Below are positions 1 to 8,555 of a DNA stretch of 42,187 nt, one piece after another. Under the pieces are notes generated by a model. The model was not told the DNA's origin and ran no database searches. It saw nothing but the letters and a program-made list of their open reading frames with translations. Numbering within the stretch: position 1 is the first letter of the stretch; each line of letters opens with the position of its first letter. The stretch is from SLID01 sp041667545 (GTDB lineage: Bacteria; Omnitrophota; Gorgyraeia; Tantalellales; Tantalellaceae), in contig JBAYES010000012.1 of NCBI GenBank assembly GCA_041667545.1, forward strand, positions 1-42,187, in the 5' to 3' direction. The position numbers and the translations under genes are program-made.

Positions 1-1
1 T

Positions 2-1276
2 CTGGAACCGGGCCGATATGAAGATATCAGCCCGGAGGAAAAAGTTCACGGTATCGAGGAAATGGTTCTTGATAACGGACTTCGGATAATAGCTAAAAGG
101 AACGGATCTTTGCCGCTGGTCTCCGTGATCTTTGCCTATAGGGGAGGATCAATGGCCGAAGAACCCGGCCTGAGCGGTATCGCCAATATTACAGCTTCCC
201 TTCTTTTAAAGGGAACAGGAAAGAGGAGCGAAAAAGACATAGTTCCTGTTATAGAGCGTATGGGGGGAAGCATATCCGCCGAAAGCGGGCTAAACAGCAC
301 TGTGGTATCAATGACATTGTTCCCGGACGACCTTAATTACGGGGCTGAAATATTGGCCGATATTATAGCCGATCCCGTATTTCCCGATGATGAGATAGAG
401 AAACAGAAAAAACTTGTGATAGCGGGTATACGAAAAGAGGAAAAGAATATTTTTGATATAGCCGAGCTTGGCCTGAGGAAAATGTTATACGCAGGCCATC
501 CATATTCGCACAGGACTTTGGGGGAAATAAAGGTCGTGGAAGATCTTGATCGGCAGGCTATAGTAACTTTTTATGAAGAGACTTTTGTGCCTCGGACTTC
601 GGTGATATGTGTAGTGGGAGATATAGATCCGGCCAAAACCTTAGAGGACTTTTCGGATATTTTCTCACGCTGGGAAGCGAAAGGACGGGGGGTGGAGGGA
701 AAGAACCCTTTGTTCGAGCAGAAGCATGCCCGCAAGGAACTTACAATGAGGAAGCAACAGTCCGTAGTGGCGGTCGGCTTCAGGGGAGTTTCTTTGTATG
801 ACGAAAGGAAATACACTCTCGACGTTATAAGCGCGCTTCTCTCAGGGCGTGATGGAATACTTTTTGATATTGTCAGGGAAGACGCGGGCTTGGCCTATAC
901 TTCGGGCGCTTCAAATATGGCTCATCCCGAAGAAGGTTATTTTCTGCTTTACGCGGCCACAACGCGGGAGAATCTTGACCGGGCCGAAGAAAAGATCTTC
1001 AGCGCTTTGGACACCGTTATCTCGGGGAATATAACGGATGACGAAATAGAATCTTCCAGGAAGAGATCGATAGCGGATCATGCCAGATCCCTGGAAAGCA
1101 ATTCTGCTGTTGCCGGGACTATGGCGTTAAGTGAACTTTACGGGCTTGGAGCTTTGCACTATGAAGAGTATAATGAGGGAATTTCCAAAGTTACCCGTAA
1201 TGATATTATCAAGGCTGCCGGAGAGATCCTTGATCCGGAACACGCGGCTGTTTTGAAAGTACGGTCCGACCTTTAG
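2..1276 (+). CDS. M16 family metallopeptidase, C-terminal half (5' end outside window)
   Basis: The reading frame is open back to base 2, so the ATG at 62 is internal and the gene starts upstream of the window. What is visible is one complete M16-type half: the entry strand NGLRIIAKRN, the GLSGIANITASLLLKGT segment and a C-terminal lobe to the stop at 1276. Catalytic M16 halves carry HxxEH at the position where this copy reads IANITA, so this half cannot bind zinc. That is normal for the second half of two-lobed PqqL-type peptidases, whose active half should lie upstream. Family members are usually periplasmic or membrane-associated peptidases. The family call is firm; substrate and localisation are unknown because the N-terminus is missing. 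Confidence 0.85.
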   Translation: MEPGRYEDISPEEKVHGIEEMVLDNGLRIIAKRNGSLPLVSVIFAYRGGSMAEEPGLSGIANITASLLLKGTGKRSEKDIVPVIERMGGSISAESGLNSTVVSMTLFPDDLNYGAEILADIIADPVFPDDEIEKQKKLVIAGIRKEEKNIFDIAELGLRKMLYAGHPYSHRTLGEIKVVEDLDRQAIVTFYEETFVPRTSVICVVGDIDPAKTLEDFSDIFSRWEAKGRGVEGKNPLFEQKHARKELTMRKQQSVVAVGFRGVSLYDERKYTLDVISALLSGRDGILFDIVREDAGLAYTSGASNMAHPEEGYFLLYAATTRENLDRAEEKIFSALDTVISGNITDDEIESSRKRSIADHARSLESNSAVAGTMALSELYGLGALHYEEYNEGISKVTRNDIIKAAGEILDPEHAAVLKVRSDL

Positions 1277-1303
1277 AGGCGGAAGAAGTCTTGGCGCAAA
1301 AGC

Positions 1304-1332
1304 TTTACCGGGGGCGACATTTGCCATATAAT
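1304..1332 (+). promoter_or_regulatory. Candidate sigma70-type promoter for amrB
   Basis: TTTACC (1304-1309), 17 bases, then a perfect TATAAT (1327-1332). It lies between the peptidase stop and the amrB start and would give a leader of about 50 nt. Confidence 0.5.
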
Positions 1333-1388
1333 ACGGAGACGGCCTGGAGCAGGCCTTGGCGCATAAGAATTCAGGAGGGGAAAGAAAG

Positions 1389-2195
1389 GTGAGAAGGGAG
1401 GCTTTTGTAGCGGGAAGTTTTTATCCTGACAGGGGAGAAGCCCTCTTGTCGGAGATAGAGGCTCTGGTGCCATCTATGCCGGAAGCTGAAAAACACGAGG
1501 TTATCGGGGCAATAGTGCCTCATGCGGGTTATCTTTATTCGGGAAGGGTCGCCGGAGATGTATATGGACGCATTAAAAACAGGGATACATTCGTTATTAT
1601 AGGGCCTAATCACACCGGCATGGGGAACAGGTTTTCGCTGTCCATGGATGTCTGGGCTACCCCGATAGGAGAAATAAAAACGGATATCCATCTTGCCGAA
1701 GAGATAATAAAAAAAGCTCCCTTCATAAAAAATGACCCGGCTTCCCATGCAGCGGAGCACTCAATAGAGGTGCAGCTGCCGTTCATTAAAAAACTTTTCC
1801 CAGATGCTCTTATCGTTCCTTTGTGTGTTTCTTCATCCGATATTTTCGAACTTAAAGCCGTGGGAGAGGCGATAGCCGCCTCAGTAAGAGCTCTGGGGAA
1901 AAAGGTGACGATACTTGCTTCGAGTGATATGACCCATTATGAACCCAGGATCTCGGCGTCAAAAAAGGACAAACAGGCAATAGAAGCCGTATTAGCGATG
2001 GATGCCCCGCGTCTTGTTGAAACGATAGATACGGAAAAGATATCCATGTGCGGGTGGGGTCCGTCGGCTATTATGCTATTTGCGGCAAGAGAACTTGGGG
2101 CCGAGAGCGGGGAACTCGTTACGTATTCTGATTCCGGTGAGATCACGGGGAATGAATCGGAAGTTGTGGGGTATGCGGGGATAATACTAAAATAG
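1389..2195 (+). CDS. amrB: AmmeMemoRadiSam system protein B (MEMO1-like)
   Basis: This is a 268-aa MEMO-family protein, a fold related to extradiol dioxygenases, whose bacterial role is unsettled. Visible signatures are PHAGY at residues 44-48, GPNHTG at 72-77 and EHSIEVQLPF at 123-132. The start is placed at GTG 1389 because AGGAGGGG lies 8 nt upstream and the family begins close to the REAFVAGSFYP strand. A TTG at 1356 is in frame but has no ribosome site. In many genomes the gene travels with an AMMECR1 domain and a radical SAM enzyme. No AMMECR1 is seen here, but a PflX-like radical SAM gene lies 35 kb downstream. Confidence 0.88.
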   Translation: MRREAFVAGSFYPDRGEALLSEIEALVPSMPEAEKHEVIGAIVPHAGYLYSGRVAGDVYGRIKNRDTFVIIGPNHTGMGNRFSLSMDVWATPIGEIKTDIHLAEEIIKKAPFIKNDPASHAAEHSIEVQLPFIKKLFPDALIVPLCVSSSDIFELKAVGEAIAASVRALGKKVTILASSDMTHYEPRISASKKDKQAIEAVLAMDAPRLVETIDTEKISMCGWGPSAIMLFAARELGAESGELVTYSDSGEITGNESEVVGYAGIILK

Positions 2196-2210
2196 TCCGC
2201 CGGGAGAGGG

Positions 2211-2996
2211 ATGAGATTTTTTAAAAAGAGGATGAACATATTGGTTCTCGGAGGCGGAAGCGCCAGAGGACTTTGCAGTATAGGTGTGTTGAAGGTCCTG
2301 GAAAAATATTTCGGAAAAGGAAAAATACCGTTCGATATGATAGTAGGGTCCAGCATAGGAAGTTTGATAGGCGCCTCATATTGCCTTGGGATGTCGGTAG
2401 AGGAGTTGGAGCGCAGAGTAGGCGAGTTTTCATGGCCTAAAATGGTTGACTTCGGTATATATTCAACAGGTATGATAAAGGGCGAAAGGTTGGAGGGCAT
2501 AATAAGGGATTGTGTCGATGGAAGAGGATTTTCCGATATGCGGGTACCTTTCGCTCTTACCACTACCGATATTGAGACCGGAGAGGAGCTTACACACGAT
2601 TCCGGGGATCTTATAAAACTTTTACGCGCGAGCTGTTCTTGGCCGGGTATATTCACAGCTGTAGAGAACGACGGCAGGCTTCTTGTGGACGGCGGGGTCA
2701 GGAACAGTATTCCCACGAAAGCCGCTAAGAAGTACGGCGCTACCTTCATCCTGGCGGTCAATCCGGGGTTTGCTGTCAAAAATCAGAAGATGAACAATGT
2801 GCTGCGCGTAACCGTACAGGCCGTGCAGATAATGGGCGAAGAACTAAATGCCTACCAATCCAGACAGGCAGATATCATAATAAAACCCGACCTTAAAGAT
2901 ATAGACCAATTCGATTTTGACAGGTCAGGTTACATTATAAAAATGGGTGAAGCCGCGGCAGAGGACATGATACAGAGGATAAGGAAAAGGCTCTGA
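2211..2996 (+). CDS. Patatin-like phospholipase (RssA type)
   Basis: A 261-aa patatin-domain serine hydrolase expected to cleave acyl esters of lipids. The oxyanion-hole loop GGGSARG is at residues 14-20, the nucleophile elbow GSSIG at 46-50 (Ser48), and the dyad Asp at 160 in VDGG. Both catalytic residues are intact, so activity is expected. Length fits the cytoplasmic RssA/YchK group. It begins 15 nt after amrB with GGGAG close to the ATG; a second ATG at 2232 has poorer spacing. Substrate is not predictable. Confidence 0.88.
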   Translation: MRFFKKRMNILVLGGGSARGLCSIGVLKVLEKYFGKGKIPFDMIVGSSIGSLIGASYCLGMSVEELERRVGEFSWPKMVDFGIYSTGMIKGERLEGIIRDCVDGRGFSDMRVPFALTTTDIETGEELTHDSGDLIKLLRASCSWPGIFTAVENDGRLLVDGGVRNSIPTKAAKKYGATFILAVNPGFAVKNQKMNNVLRVTVQAVQIMGEELNAYQSRQADIIIKPDLKDIDQFDFDRSGYIIKMGEAAAEDMIQRIRKRL

Positions 2997-3023
2997 CAAC
3001 GGATCTTTTGGAGGGTTCAATAT

Positions 3024-3335
3024 ATGAATAGAGAAGATGTATCACGAAATGTTGATTTCTCAGCTTTGGTGTCGGGGCTAATGGCCGAAGCGCTCGCATC
3101 GATGGGAATGATAGATCATCCTTCGCTTAAAGACATCAAGAAAGACGTCAAGCACGCGCAGGCGGTTATAGACACTATAAACATGCTGAAAGAAAAAACC
3201 TCGGGAAATCTTACCGCAGAGGAATCCAAACTGATAGAGGAAGTCCTTCATCAGCTTAGAATGGGATATGTATCTGTTTTTGGCGATAAGGCAGTTGAAA
3301 AAGGCGGAGAGGAAAGGCCGGGTGATGTATCGTGA
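3024..3335 (+). CDS. DUF1844 domain protein
   Basis: A 103-aa protein matching the DUF1844 pattern: NVDFSALVSGLMAEALASMG near the N-terminus, an amphipathic helix with AQAVIDTINMLKEKT, and a final LRMGYVSVF helix. The family is widespread in Gram-negative and PVC-type bacteria and has no established function. A good GGAGG ribosome site lies upstream of the ATG. The stop codon overlaps the GTG start of the next gene, so the two are translationally coupled. Confidence 0.8.
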   Translation: MNREDVSRNVDFSALVSGLMAEALASMGMIDHPSLKDIKKDVKHAQAVIDTINMLKEKTSGNLTAEESKLIEEVLHQLRMGYVSVFGDKAVEKGGEERPGDVS

Positions 3336-4282
3336 AAAAAGGAATCTCCACTGCGATAAGGGTTTTGGTGAGTTTTGGTGTACTTGGCGGCCTTTTTTGG
3401 ATAATGAGAAAGGATATAGGGCAGATATGGAGGATAATACTCTCGGGGGATCTGTCGTATATTCTGGCCGCGGCGTTCTTTATCGCTCTGATGGTGGCAT
3501 TTCTTTCAATGCGCCTTAAGGTGGTGTTTCACGGTGAAAATCTTTTTGTCTCCTTGAAAGAAGCCACGGAGCTTACCTGCGTGGGTTTTTTCTTCAATAA
3601 TTTTATGCCCACAGCGGTAGGGGGCGATATAGTAAAGGCCCACTATGCGGCTCATTTCAACAAGAAAAAAATGAAATCATACGCCAGTGTTTTTATGGAC
3701 AGGATAATCGGCATGCTGGCCATACTTCTTGTAGCGGCGGCGGCGCTTGTTTTTGACAGGGGAAGGTTTGACTTTCCCGCGATAAGGCCTGTTATCCTTA
3801 TTTTTTTGCTATTGGGAACCGTCGGGATCATTATTATGACCAATAGGTTTATAGCTCAGGGTATGGAGAAAATGTTCAGCAGATTCCGGCTTCGCGGCCT
3901 TGGAGATCGTTTAAACGAAGTTTATTCTATAATACACGATTACCGAAACCGTCCTGAAGTTGTTCTGAGGTCGGTTATTCTTTCCGTGGCGGTCCAGATA
4001 GTCTACTGTGTCGCGATATATTTTTTGTTCCTGTCTCTTGGGAAAAGGGTTGAATTCGGAAATATTCTTCTAATAATGCCCGTGGTAGTTTTTGTAAGTA
4101 TGGTACCTTCTATTGGAGGGTTGGGTGTCCGAGAATCCACCACGGTGGTGCTATTTTCTGTGGTGGCCGGCAAAGAAGTGTCTTTTGCCGTGAGTATGCT
4201 GGCTCTGGCGGGAAACCTTCTCATAAGCGTGGTAGGAGGACTGGTATACATGGGATGGAGTTTTAAACCGAAGCCGGTATAG
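3332..4282 (+). CDS. YbhN/LPG-synthase-TM-like membrane protein (UPF0104)
   Basis: A 316-aa polytopic inner-membrane protein with about seven to eight hydrophobic segments. It fits the lysylphosphatidylglycerol synthase transmembrane (AglD/YbhN) family: the loop FFNNFMPTAVGGDIVKAHYA (about residues 87-107) and the later PSIGGLGVRESTTV are its usual signatures. Only the flippase-like membrane part is present; the cytosolic aminoacyl transferase domain of MprF is absent. It starts at GTG 3332, overlapping the upstream stop by 4 nt. The family is generally linked to lipid or glycolipid transport; the substrate here is unknown. Confidence 0.82.
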   Translation: MKKGISTAIRVLVSFGVLGGLFWIMRKDIGQIWRIILSGDLSYILAAAFFIALMVAFLSMRLKVVFHGENLFVSLKEATELTCVGFFFNNFMPTAVGGDIVKAHYAAHFNKKKMKSYASVFMDRIIGMLAILLVAAAALVFDRGRFDFPAIRPVILIFLLLGTVGIIIMTNRFIAQGMEKMFSRFRLRGLGDRLNEVYSIIHDYRNRPEVVLRSVILSVAVQIVYCVAIYFLFLSLGKRVEFGNILLIMPVVVFVSMVPSIGGLGVRESTTVVLFSVVAGKEVSFAVSMLALAGNLLISVVGGLVYMGWSFKPKPV

Positions 4283-4307
4283 TTTTCGTGGAGCGACATG
4301 GCCTAAA

Positions 4308-4520
4308 AGGGTTCTGCAAAATGCCTATTTCTCGTCATTGCGAGGGAGCAAAGCGACCGAAGCAATCTTATAAGCTATTATATTTATCGGGATTGATTCG
4401 GCCATCTGCTAAGTCTGCCGAAATCCTGAGCCATAGTCTTTATCACGAGACGAAGGACTTCGTCACTCACTTCGTTCGTTTCTCGCAAAGACGGTATAAA
4501 AGTCCATTTTGTAGAACTCT
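4308..4520. repeat. MITE-like palindromic intergenic element (copy A)
   Basis: About 213 bp filling the gap between the membrane protein and aroQ. The outer ends are inverted: 4308-4323 and the reverse complement of 4505-4520 agree at 14 of 16 bases (AGGGTTCTGCAAAATG and AGAGTTCTACAAAATG). The similarity continues inward into CGTCATTGCGAGG-type arms. The left arm (4333-4369) is the common CGTCATTGCGAGG...GAAGCAATCT motif. The centre holds a second palindrome (CGAAGGACTTCG). A short open frame at 4288-4527 is a by-product. Confidence 0.8.
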
Positions 4521-4548
4521 AACATGATCTAAACGTAGGGAGGATGGG

Positions 4549-4983
4549 ATGGTCAGGATACTTGTAATAAACGGTCCTAATCTGGATATTTTGGGAAAAA
4601 GAGAATCAGAAATATACGGGAATGTGACCATGGACGAAATAAACAATGAGCTTAAAAAAGCAGCCGCTTTGAAAGGCAATGAAATAGAGTTTTTCCAGTC
4701 CAATCACGAAGGGGATATAGTTGAAAAGATAACCAGCACGGAAACAGACGGAATTATTATAAATCCCGCGGCGTATACGCATACCAGCGTAGCCATTAGA
4801 GATGCTCTTAGTTCCCGGGAAGTTCCCGTGGTAGAGGTACACCTTTCCAACATATACGCCCGTGAAGAATTCCGGCATAAATCTCTTATCGCGCCTGTGG
4901 TGACAGGACAGGTCAGCGGTCTGGGAAAGCGCGGTTATTTTCTGGCCTTGGACGCTCTTATGGAGCTGGCCGATGAGAAGTGA
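4549..4983 (+). CDS. aroQ: Type II 3-dehydroquinate dehydratase
   Basis: A 144-aa cytoplasmic shikimate-pathway enzyme converting 3-dehydroquinate to 3-dehydroshikimate. Family signatures are complete: INGPNLDILGKRE at the N-terminus, the catalytic Arg18/Tyr23 lid region (RESEIYG), INPAAYTH at 71-78, and the Glu96/His98 pair in VEVHLSNIYAREEF. Length is typical of the dodecameric type II enzyme. AGGGAGG precedes the ATG. It heads the aroQ-pepQ-efp-accBC-amaP cluster and overlaps pepQ. The next shikimate-pathway gene seen, aroB, is 18 kb away. Confidence 0.95.
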   Translation: MVRILVINGPNLDILGKRESEIYGNVTMDEINNELKKAAALKGNEIEFFQSNHEGDIVEKITSTETDGIIINPAAYTHTSVAIRDALSSREVPVVEVHLSNIYAREEFRHKSLIAPVVTGQVSGLGKRGYFLALDALMELADEK

Positions 4984-6052
4984 ACTTAGTTCCGCCAAAG
5001 CTCTGCAAGAATTGCGGGATATGGCCCCTCTTAACGGGGCTTTTCTTGTTACATCCGCGTCTGATATCAGATATTTTTTGCGGTTTTATTCATCAGGAGT
5101 AGTTCTGCTTGTTCCCCGAAAAGGACGGGCGGTTTGTTTTATCGACAGTATGAACAGGTCTCTCGCAAAAAACAAACTTAAAGGTTCCGGAGTAGAGGTG
5201 GTTTCTGGCAATATTCCCGTTCCGGATATTGTGGCGGAACGCGTTATAGAAATGAATATTTGTGAGCTTTTTCTTGACGAGGGAAAGATCTCGGCGGCAT
5301 TTTACAGGCGTATCAAAAAACGGCTGGATAGGATCAAGTTGAGATCCGTCCTTTGTTCCCGGTCTGTTCGAGATATTTTGATGTCCATGAGGGCCGTGAA
5401 GTCCGCAAGCGAGATCTCTCTGCTTCGTTTTGCTTCCGGGGAAACGGTTAAGATATGGCGGAAAGTGAGCAGAAGAATAAAGCCGGGGATGACGGAAATT
5501 GAGATTGCCCGAATGGTGGACGTTCTTGTGAGGAGGTCAGGTTATGAGAATGCCTTTCCTACTATAGCCGCCGCGGGGATAAACTCCGCGTATCCGCACG
5601 CTATCCCGACAGATAAAAAACTCGGGAGGAAAGAACATTTAGTCGTAGATTTTGGGATCAGGCACAAATTCTATTGTTCCGACTTGACAAGGATATGGGG
5701 CGAATGTAGAATGAACGGACAAATCAGGGATCTTTGTGAAAATGTCCGTGATATCCAGAAGGAAGCAATTGGCTATATAGGTCCGGGTGTTTCGATAAAA
5801 CAAACGGTACAGAGAGTGCACGAACTTTTTATCGAAAGAGGCCTCGGCAAGTTTGTTATGCACGGCTTGGGTCACGGTATCGGGCTGGATGTGCACGAAG
5901 GGCCTTTTTTAAGGGCAGCTTCCGCGGATAATTTTGAGAAGGGGATGGTCCTGACCGTAGAACCGGGACTTTACATAGAAGGAAAAGGCGGGGCTCGTAT
6001 CGAGGATATGGTGCTGGTTACGTCGAAAGGGCGAGAGGTGCTTACAGTATGA
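4973..6052 (+). CDS. M24 family Xaa-Pro aminopeptidase/dipeptidase
   Basis: A 359-aa metallopeptidase with a creatinase-like N-terminal domain (to about residue 130) and a C-terminal pita-bread catalytic domain. All five dinuclear metal ligands are visible: Asp226 (VVDFG), Asp237 (CSDLTR), His301 (HGLGHGIG), Glu330 (TVEPGLY) and Glu344 (RIEDM). It should remove N-terminal residues before proline or split Xaa-Pro dipeptides in the cytoplasm. The start overlaps the end of aroQ by 11 nt and the stop overlaps the efp start. The position between aroQ and efp matches B. subtilis yqhT. Confidence 0.9.
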   Translation: MRSELSSAKALQELRDMAPLNGAFLVTSASDIRYFLRFYSSGVVLLVPRKGRAVCFIDSMNRSLAKNKLKGSGVEVVSGNIPVPDIVAERVIEMNICELFLDEGKISAAFYRRIKKRLDRIKLRSVLCSRSVRDILMSMRAVKSASEISLLRFASGETVKIWRKVSRRIKPGMTEIEIARMVDVLVRRSGYENAFPTIAAAGINSAYPHAIPTDKKLGRKEHLVVDFGIRHKFYCSDLTRIWGECRMNGQIRDLCENVRDIQKEAIGYIGPGVSIKQTVQRVHELFIERGLGKFVMHGLGHGIGLDVHEGPFLRAASADNFEKGMVLTVEPGLYIEGKGGARIEDMVLVTSKGREVLTV

Positions 6053-6606
6053 TAAAGGCGGTAAATTTGAGGCAAGGAGCCGTTATAATATACAACGGTC
6101 AATTGCACGAGGTGGTGGAAGCCCAGCATTACAAGCCGGGAAAAGGCGGAGCGTTCGTCAGGTCAAAGCTCAGGAACCTTGCTACGGGGGCGATGATGTC
6201 CGAAACCTTAAGGCCGGACGAGACCTTTGAGGACGCTTTTATAGAGCAAAAACAAATGCAGTATCTGTACAAAGACGGGCTCGGGTATTGTTTTATGGAT
6301 GAAGTTACTTATGAGCAGATACATGTGAACGAGAAGATCGCTTCCCTATCGGCGGAATATCTTAAGGAGAACATGATAGTTTCTATGCGCTTGCATGACG
6401 GTCAGATCCTCGGAATAGATCCGCCAATTCACGTAATACTTCAGGTGGTAGAGACCGATCCAGGATTCAAGGGGGATACGGTTTCAGGCGCTACCAAACC
6501 GGCGACACTTGAAACCGGCAAGGTTGTAAAGGTGCCGCTTTTTGTTGAATCCGGACAACTTGTTAAGGTAGATACCCGGACGGGAGAGTATATTGAAAGG
6601 GCGTAA
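6049..6606 (+). CDS. efp: Translation elongation factor P
   Basis: 185 aa, the normal length. EF-P rescues ribosomes stalled on polyproline stretches. The KOW-like N-domain carries the loop YKPGKGGAF with the conserved tip lysine at residue 32, the position modified in many bacteria. The two C-terminal OB domains end in the family's usual TRTGEYIERA. No modification enzyme of the EpmA, EarP or YmfI type is seen in this window, so the modification state cannot be told. The ATG overlaps the upstream stop (ATGA). Confidence 0.95.
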   Translation: MIKAVNLRQGAVIIYNGQLHEVVEAQHYKPGKGGAFVRSKLRNLATGAMMSETLRPDETFEDAFIEQKQMQYLYKDGLGYCFMDEVTYEQIHVNEKIASLSAEYLKENMIVSMRLHDGQILGIDPPIHVILQVVETDPGFKGDTVSGATKPATLETGKVVKVPLFVESGQLVKVDTRTGEYIERA

Positions 6607-6679
6607 CTCTTCAGATGGTGTTCCCGGGAAGGGAAGCCGGAAAGGATCGCGCCTGAAAGACAATAACAAGGGGATCAAT

Positions 6680-7129
6680 ATGAGCATTAAACGAATAAAA
6701 GAGCTTGTGGATCTTATGAACGAGAATGATCTGTCCGAAATGGAAGTTGAGCAGGAAGGATTTAAGGTAAAACTTGTCAAGACGCGAAATATGACCGCAG
6801 GCGAGGTGAGTATAATCCCGCAGACGTCCGTTCAAGTTCCTGCAGGCGCGGGAAGTGCTCCCTCCGGGGAAGATCAGAATAAAAAGAGAGGCAAGGAAGT
6901 GCCTTCTCCCATGGTGGGAACATTCTACAGAGCGGCATCTCCGGAATCTGAGTCGTATGTAAACGAGGGGGATGTTGTCCAAAAAGGAGATGTTCTGTGT
7001 ATTATAGAGGCCATGAAACTTATGAATGAAGTGAAGGCCGAGTTTGGCGGAAGGGTAATTGAAATACTTGTTGAGAATGCCGAATCGGTAGAGTTCGGAC
7101 AGGCCCTGTTCCTCATCGAACCCATTTGA
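6680..7129 (+). CDS. accB: Biotin carboxyl carrier protein of acetyl-CoA carboxylase
   Basis: 149 aa. An N-terminal helical segment is followed by a Pro/Ala/Gly linker (about residues 48-70) and a biotinyl domain with EAMKLMNE, the biotinylated lysine being residue 113. AccB carries CO2 on biotin between AccC and the carboxyltransferase in fatty acid synthesis. The start is placed at ATG 6680 with AAGGGG upstream; an in-frame ATG at 6593 overlaps efp and adds 29 residues unlike any AccB. It is followed 34 nt later by accC. Confidence 0.95.
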   Translation: MSIKRIKELVDLMNENDLSEMEVEQEGFKVKLVKTRNMTAGEVSIIPQTSVQVPAGAGSAPSGEDQNKKRGKEVPSPMVGTFYRAASPESESYVNEGDVVQKGDVLCIIEAMKLMNEVKAEFGGRVIEILVENAESVEFGQALFLIEPI

Positions 7130-7163
7130 TAATTTTAAACCTCAACGGGAAAGTCGAGACCTT

Positions 7164-8513
7164 ATGTTTTCCAGGATACTTATAGCGAATCGGGGAGAAA
7201 TAGCCCTGAGGATAATCAGGGCATGCAAGGAGCTGGGAGTGCGGACCGTAGTTGTTTATTCTCAGGCCGATTCGGGTTCTCTTCATGTCCGCTTAGCTGA
7301 TGAAGCGGTATGCATAGGTAAAGGGCCTTCTTCATCCAGCTATCTGCATATTCCCAACATAATAAGCGTTGCCGAGATAACAGACGTTGAAGCTATACAT
7401 CCCGGCTACGGTTTTCTTGCCGAAGACGCTCATTTTGCAGAAATATGCGCGTCTTGTCAGATAAAGTTCATCGGCCCGTCACCTGAAAATATGCGGATGA
7501 TGGGAGACAAGATGGCGGCCAAAGATACCATGCAAAAAGCCGGGATCCCGGTTATCCCCGGATCCGATACTGTTCTTGAAACTAAAGAGGATGCGCTTAA
7601 AGAAGCCAAGCGCCTGGGATATCCCGTGATAATAAAGGCATCTGCAGGCGGGGGAGGCAAGGGAATGCGGGTTTGCCACAATGATGTCAGGCTGGTTGGG
7701 GCTTTTCTTACAGCCAGAAGTGAGGCCGAAGCGTCTTTTGGTAATCCGGCAGTTTATATGGAAAAATACATAGAATCCCCGCGGCATGTGGAATTTCAGA
7801 TACTTGCGGACGAAAGAGGGAATGTAATTCATCTGGGGGAAAGGGATTGCACTGTACAGCGGCGGCATCAGAAGCTTATAGAAGAGTCACCGTCGCCGCA
7901 TCTGAGCGATAAGATGAGGGAAAAAATGGGGGAAGCGGCTGTTAAAGGAGCCCTAAGCGTAGGCTACAGAGGAGCGGGGACTATGGAGTTTCTCGTTGAC
8001 GGTGATGAATTTTATTTTATGGAGATGAATACCAGGATCCAGGTGGAACATCCCGTTACCGAGATGGTTACCGGAATGGACCTTATAAAAGAACAGATAA
8101 AGATAGCGTCGGGGGAGAAACTGTCGTATGCGCAGGAAGAAATAGTTTTCAGGGGGGTTGCTATAGAATGCCGCATAAACGCGGAAGATCCTGACAATGA
8201 TTTTCGTCCTTCACCGGGAAAAATAACATCTCTGAATATTCCCGGAGGTCCAGGAGTGAGGGTGGATACTCATGTTTATTCTGGGTACGATATCCCTCCA
8301 TTTTACGACTCTATGATCGCTAAACTCATAACTTATGGAAAGACCCGGGACGATGCCATACGTATAATGCAAAGGGCCCTTTCGGAATTTTACGTGGCCC
8401 CTGTAAAGACCACCGTGGATTTCCATAAAAGGGTCATGTCAGATCCTGATTTCCATTCCGGGGATATTACGACACATTACGTTGAGAAGTTTTTTCCGAA
8501 AGATGAGAGCTGA
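7164..8513 (+). CDS. accC: Acetyl-CoA carboxylase, biotin carboxylase subunit
   Basis: 449 aa, full length. The ATP-grasp enzyme carboxylates biotin on AccB using ATP and bicarbonate. Visible landmarks are the N-terminal RILIANRGEIALRIIRA, the glycine-rich ATP loop KASAGGGGKGMR, the catalytic region VEFQILADERGNVIHLGERD, and EMNTRIQVEHPVTEMVTG. The last contains the metal-binding Glu and the conserved Arg. No damage is visible. It is co-oriented with accB; accA and accD are not in the window. Confidence 0.97.
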   Translation: MFSRILIANRGEIALRIIRACKELGVRTVVVYSQADSGSLHVRLADEAVCIGKGPSSSSYLHIPNIISVAEITDVEAIHPGYGFLAEDAHFAEICASCQIKFIGPSPENMRMMGDKMAAKDTMQKAGIPVIPGSDTVLETKEDALKEAKRLGYPVIIKASAGGGGKGMRVCHNDVRLVGAFLTARSEAEASFGNPAVYMEKYIESPRHVEFQILADERGNVIHLGERDCTVQRRHQKLIEESPSPHLSDKMREKMGEAAVKGALSVGYRGAGTMEFLVDGDEFYFMEMNTRIQVEHPVTEMVTGMDLIKEQIKIASGEKLSYAQEEIVFRGVAIECRINAEDPDNDFRPSPGKITSLNIPGGPGVRVDTHVYSGYDIPPFYDSMIAKLITYGKTRDDAIRIMQRALSEFYVAPVKTTVDFHKRVMSDPDFHSGDITTHYVEKFFPKDES

Positions 8514-8555
8514 AATTTTTAGGGCTTAAAGGCCCTCAACCAGGGGAGGTGTAAT

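Noticed and set aside
1937..2779. 280-aa minus-strand open frame
   Set aside because: It is antisense to amrB and the patatin gene, is rich in Ser/Pro/Ile from reversed codons, and has no motif.
4288..4527. 79-aa open frame between the YbhN-like gene and aroQ
   Set aside because: It lies wholly within the palindromic repeat copy A and its sequence is explained by the repeat; no ribosome site.
8514..8555. Hairpin AGGGC/GCCCT between accC and amaP as a terminator
   Set aside because: The stem has only five base pairs and no U-run follows, so it is unlikely to stop transcription.
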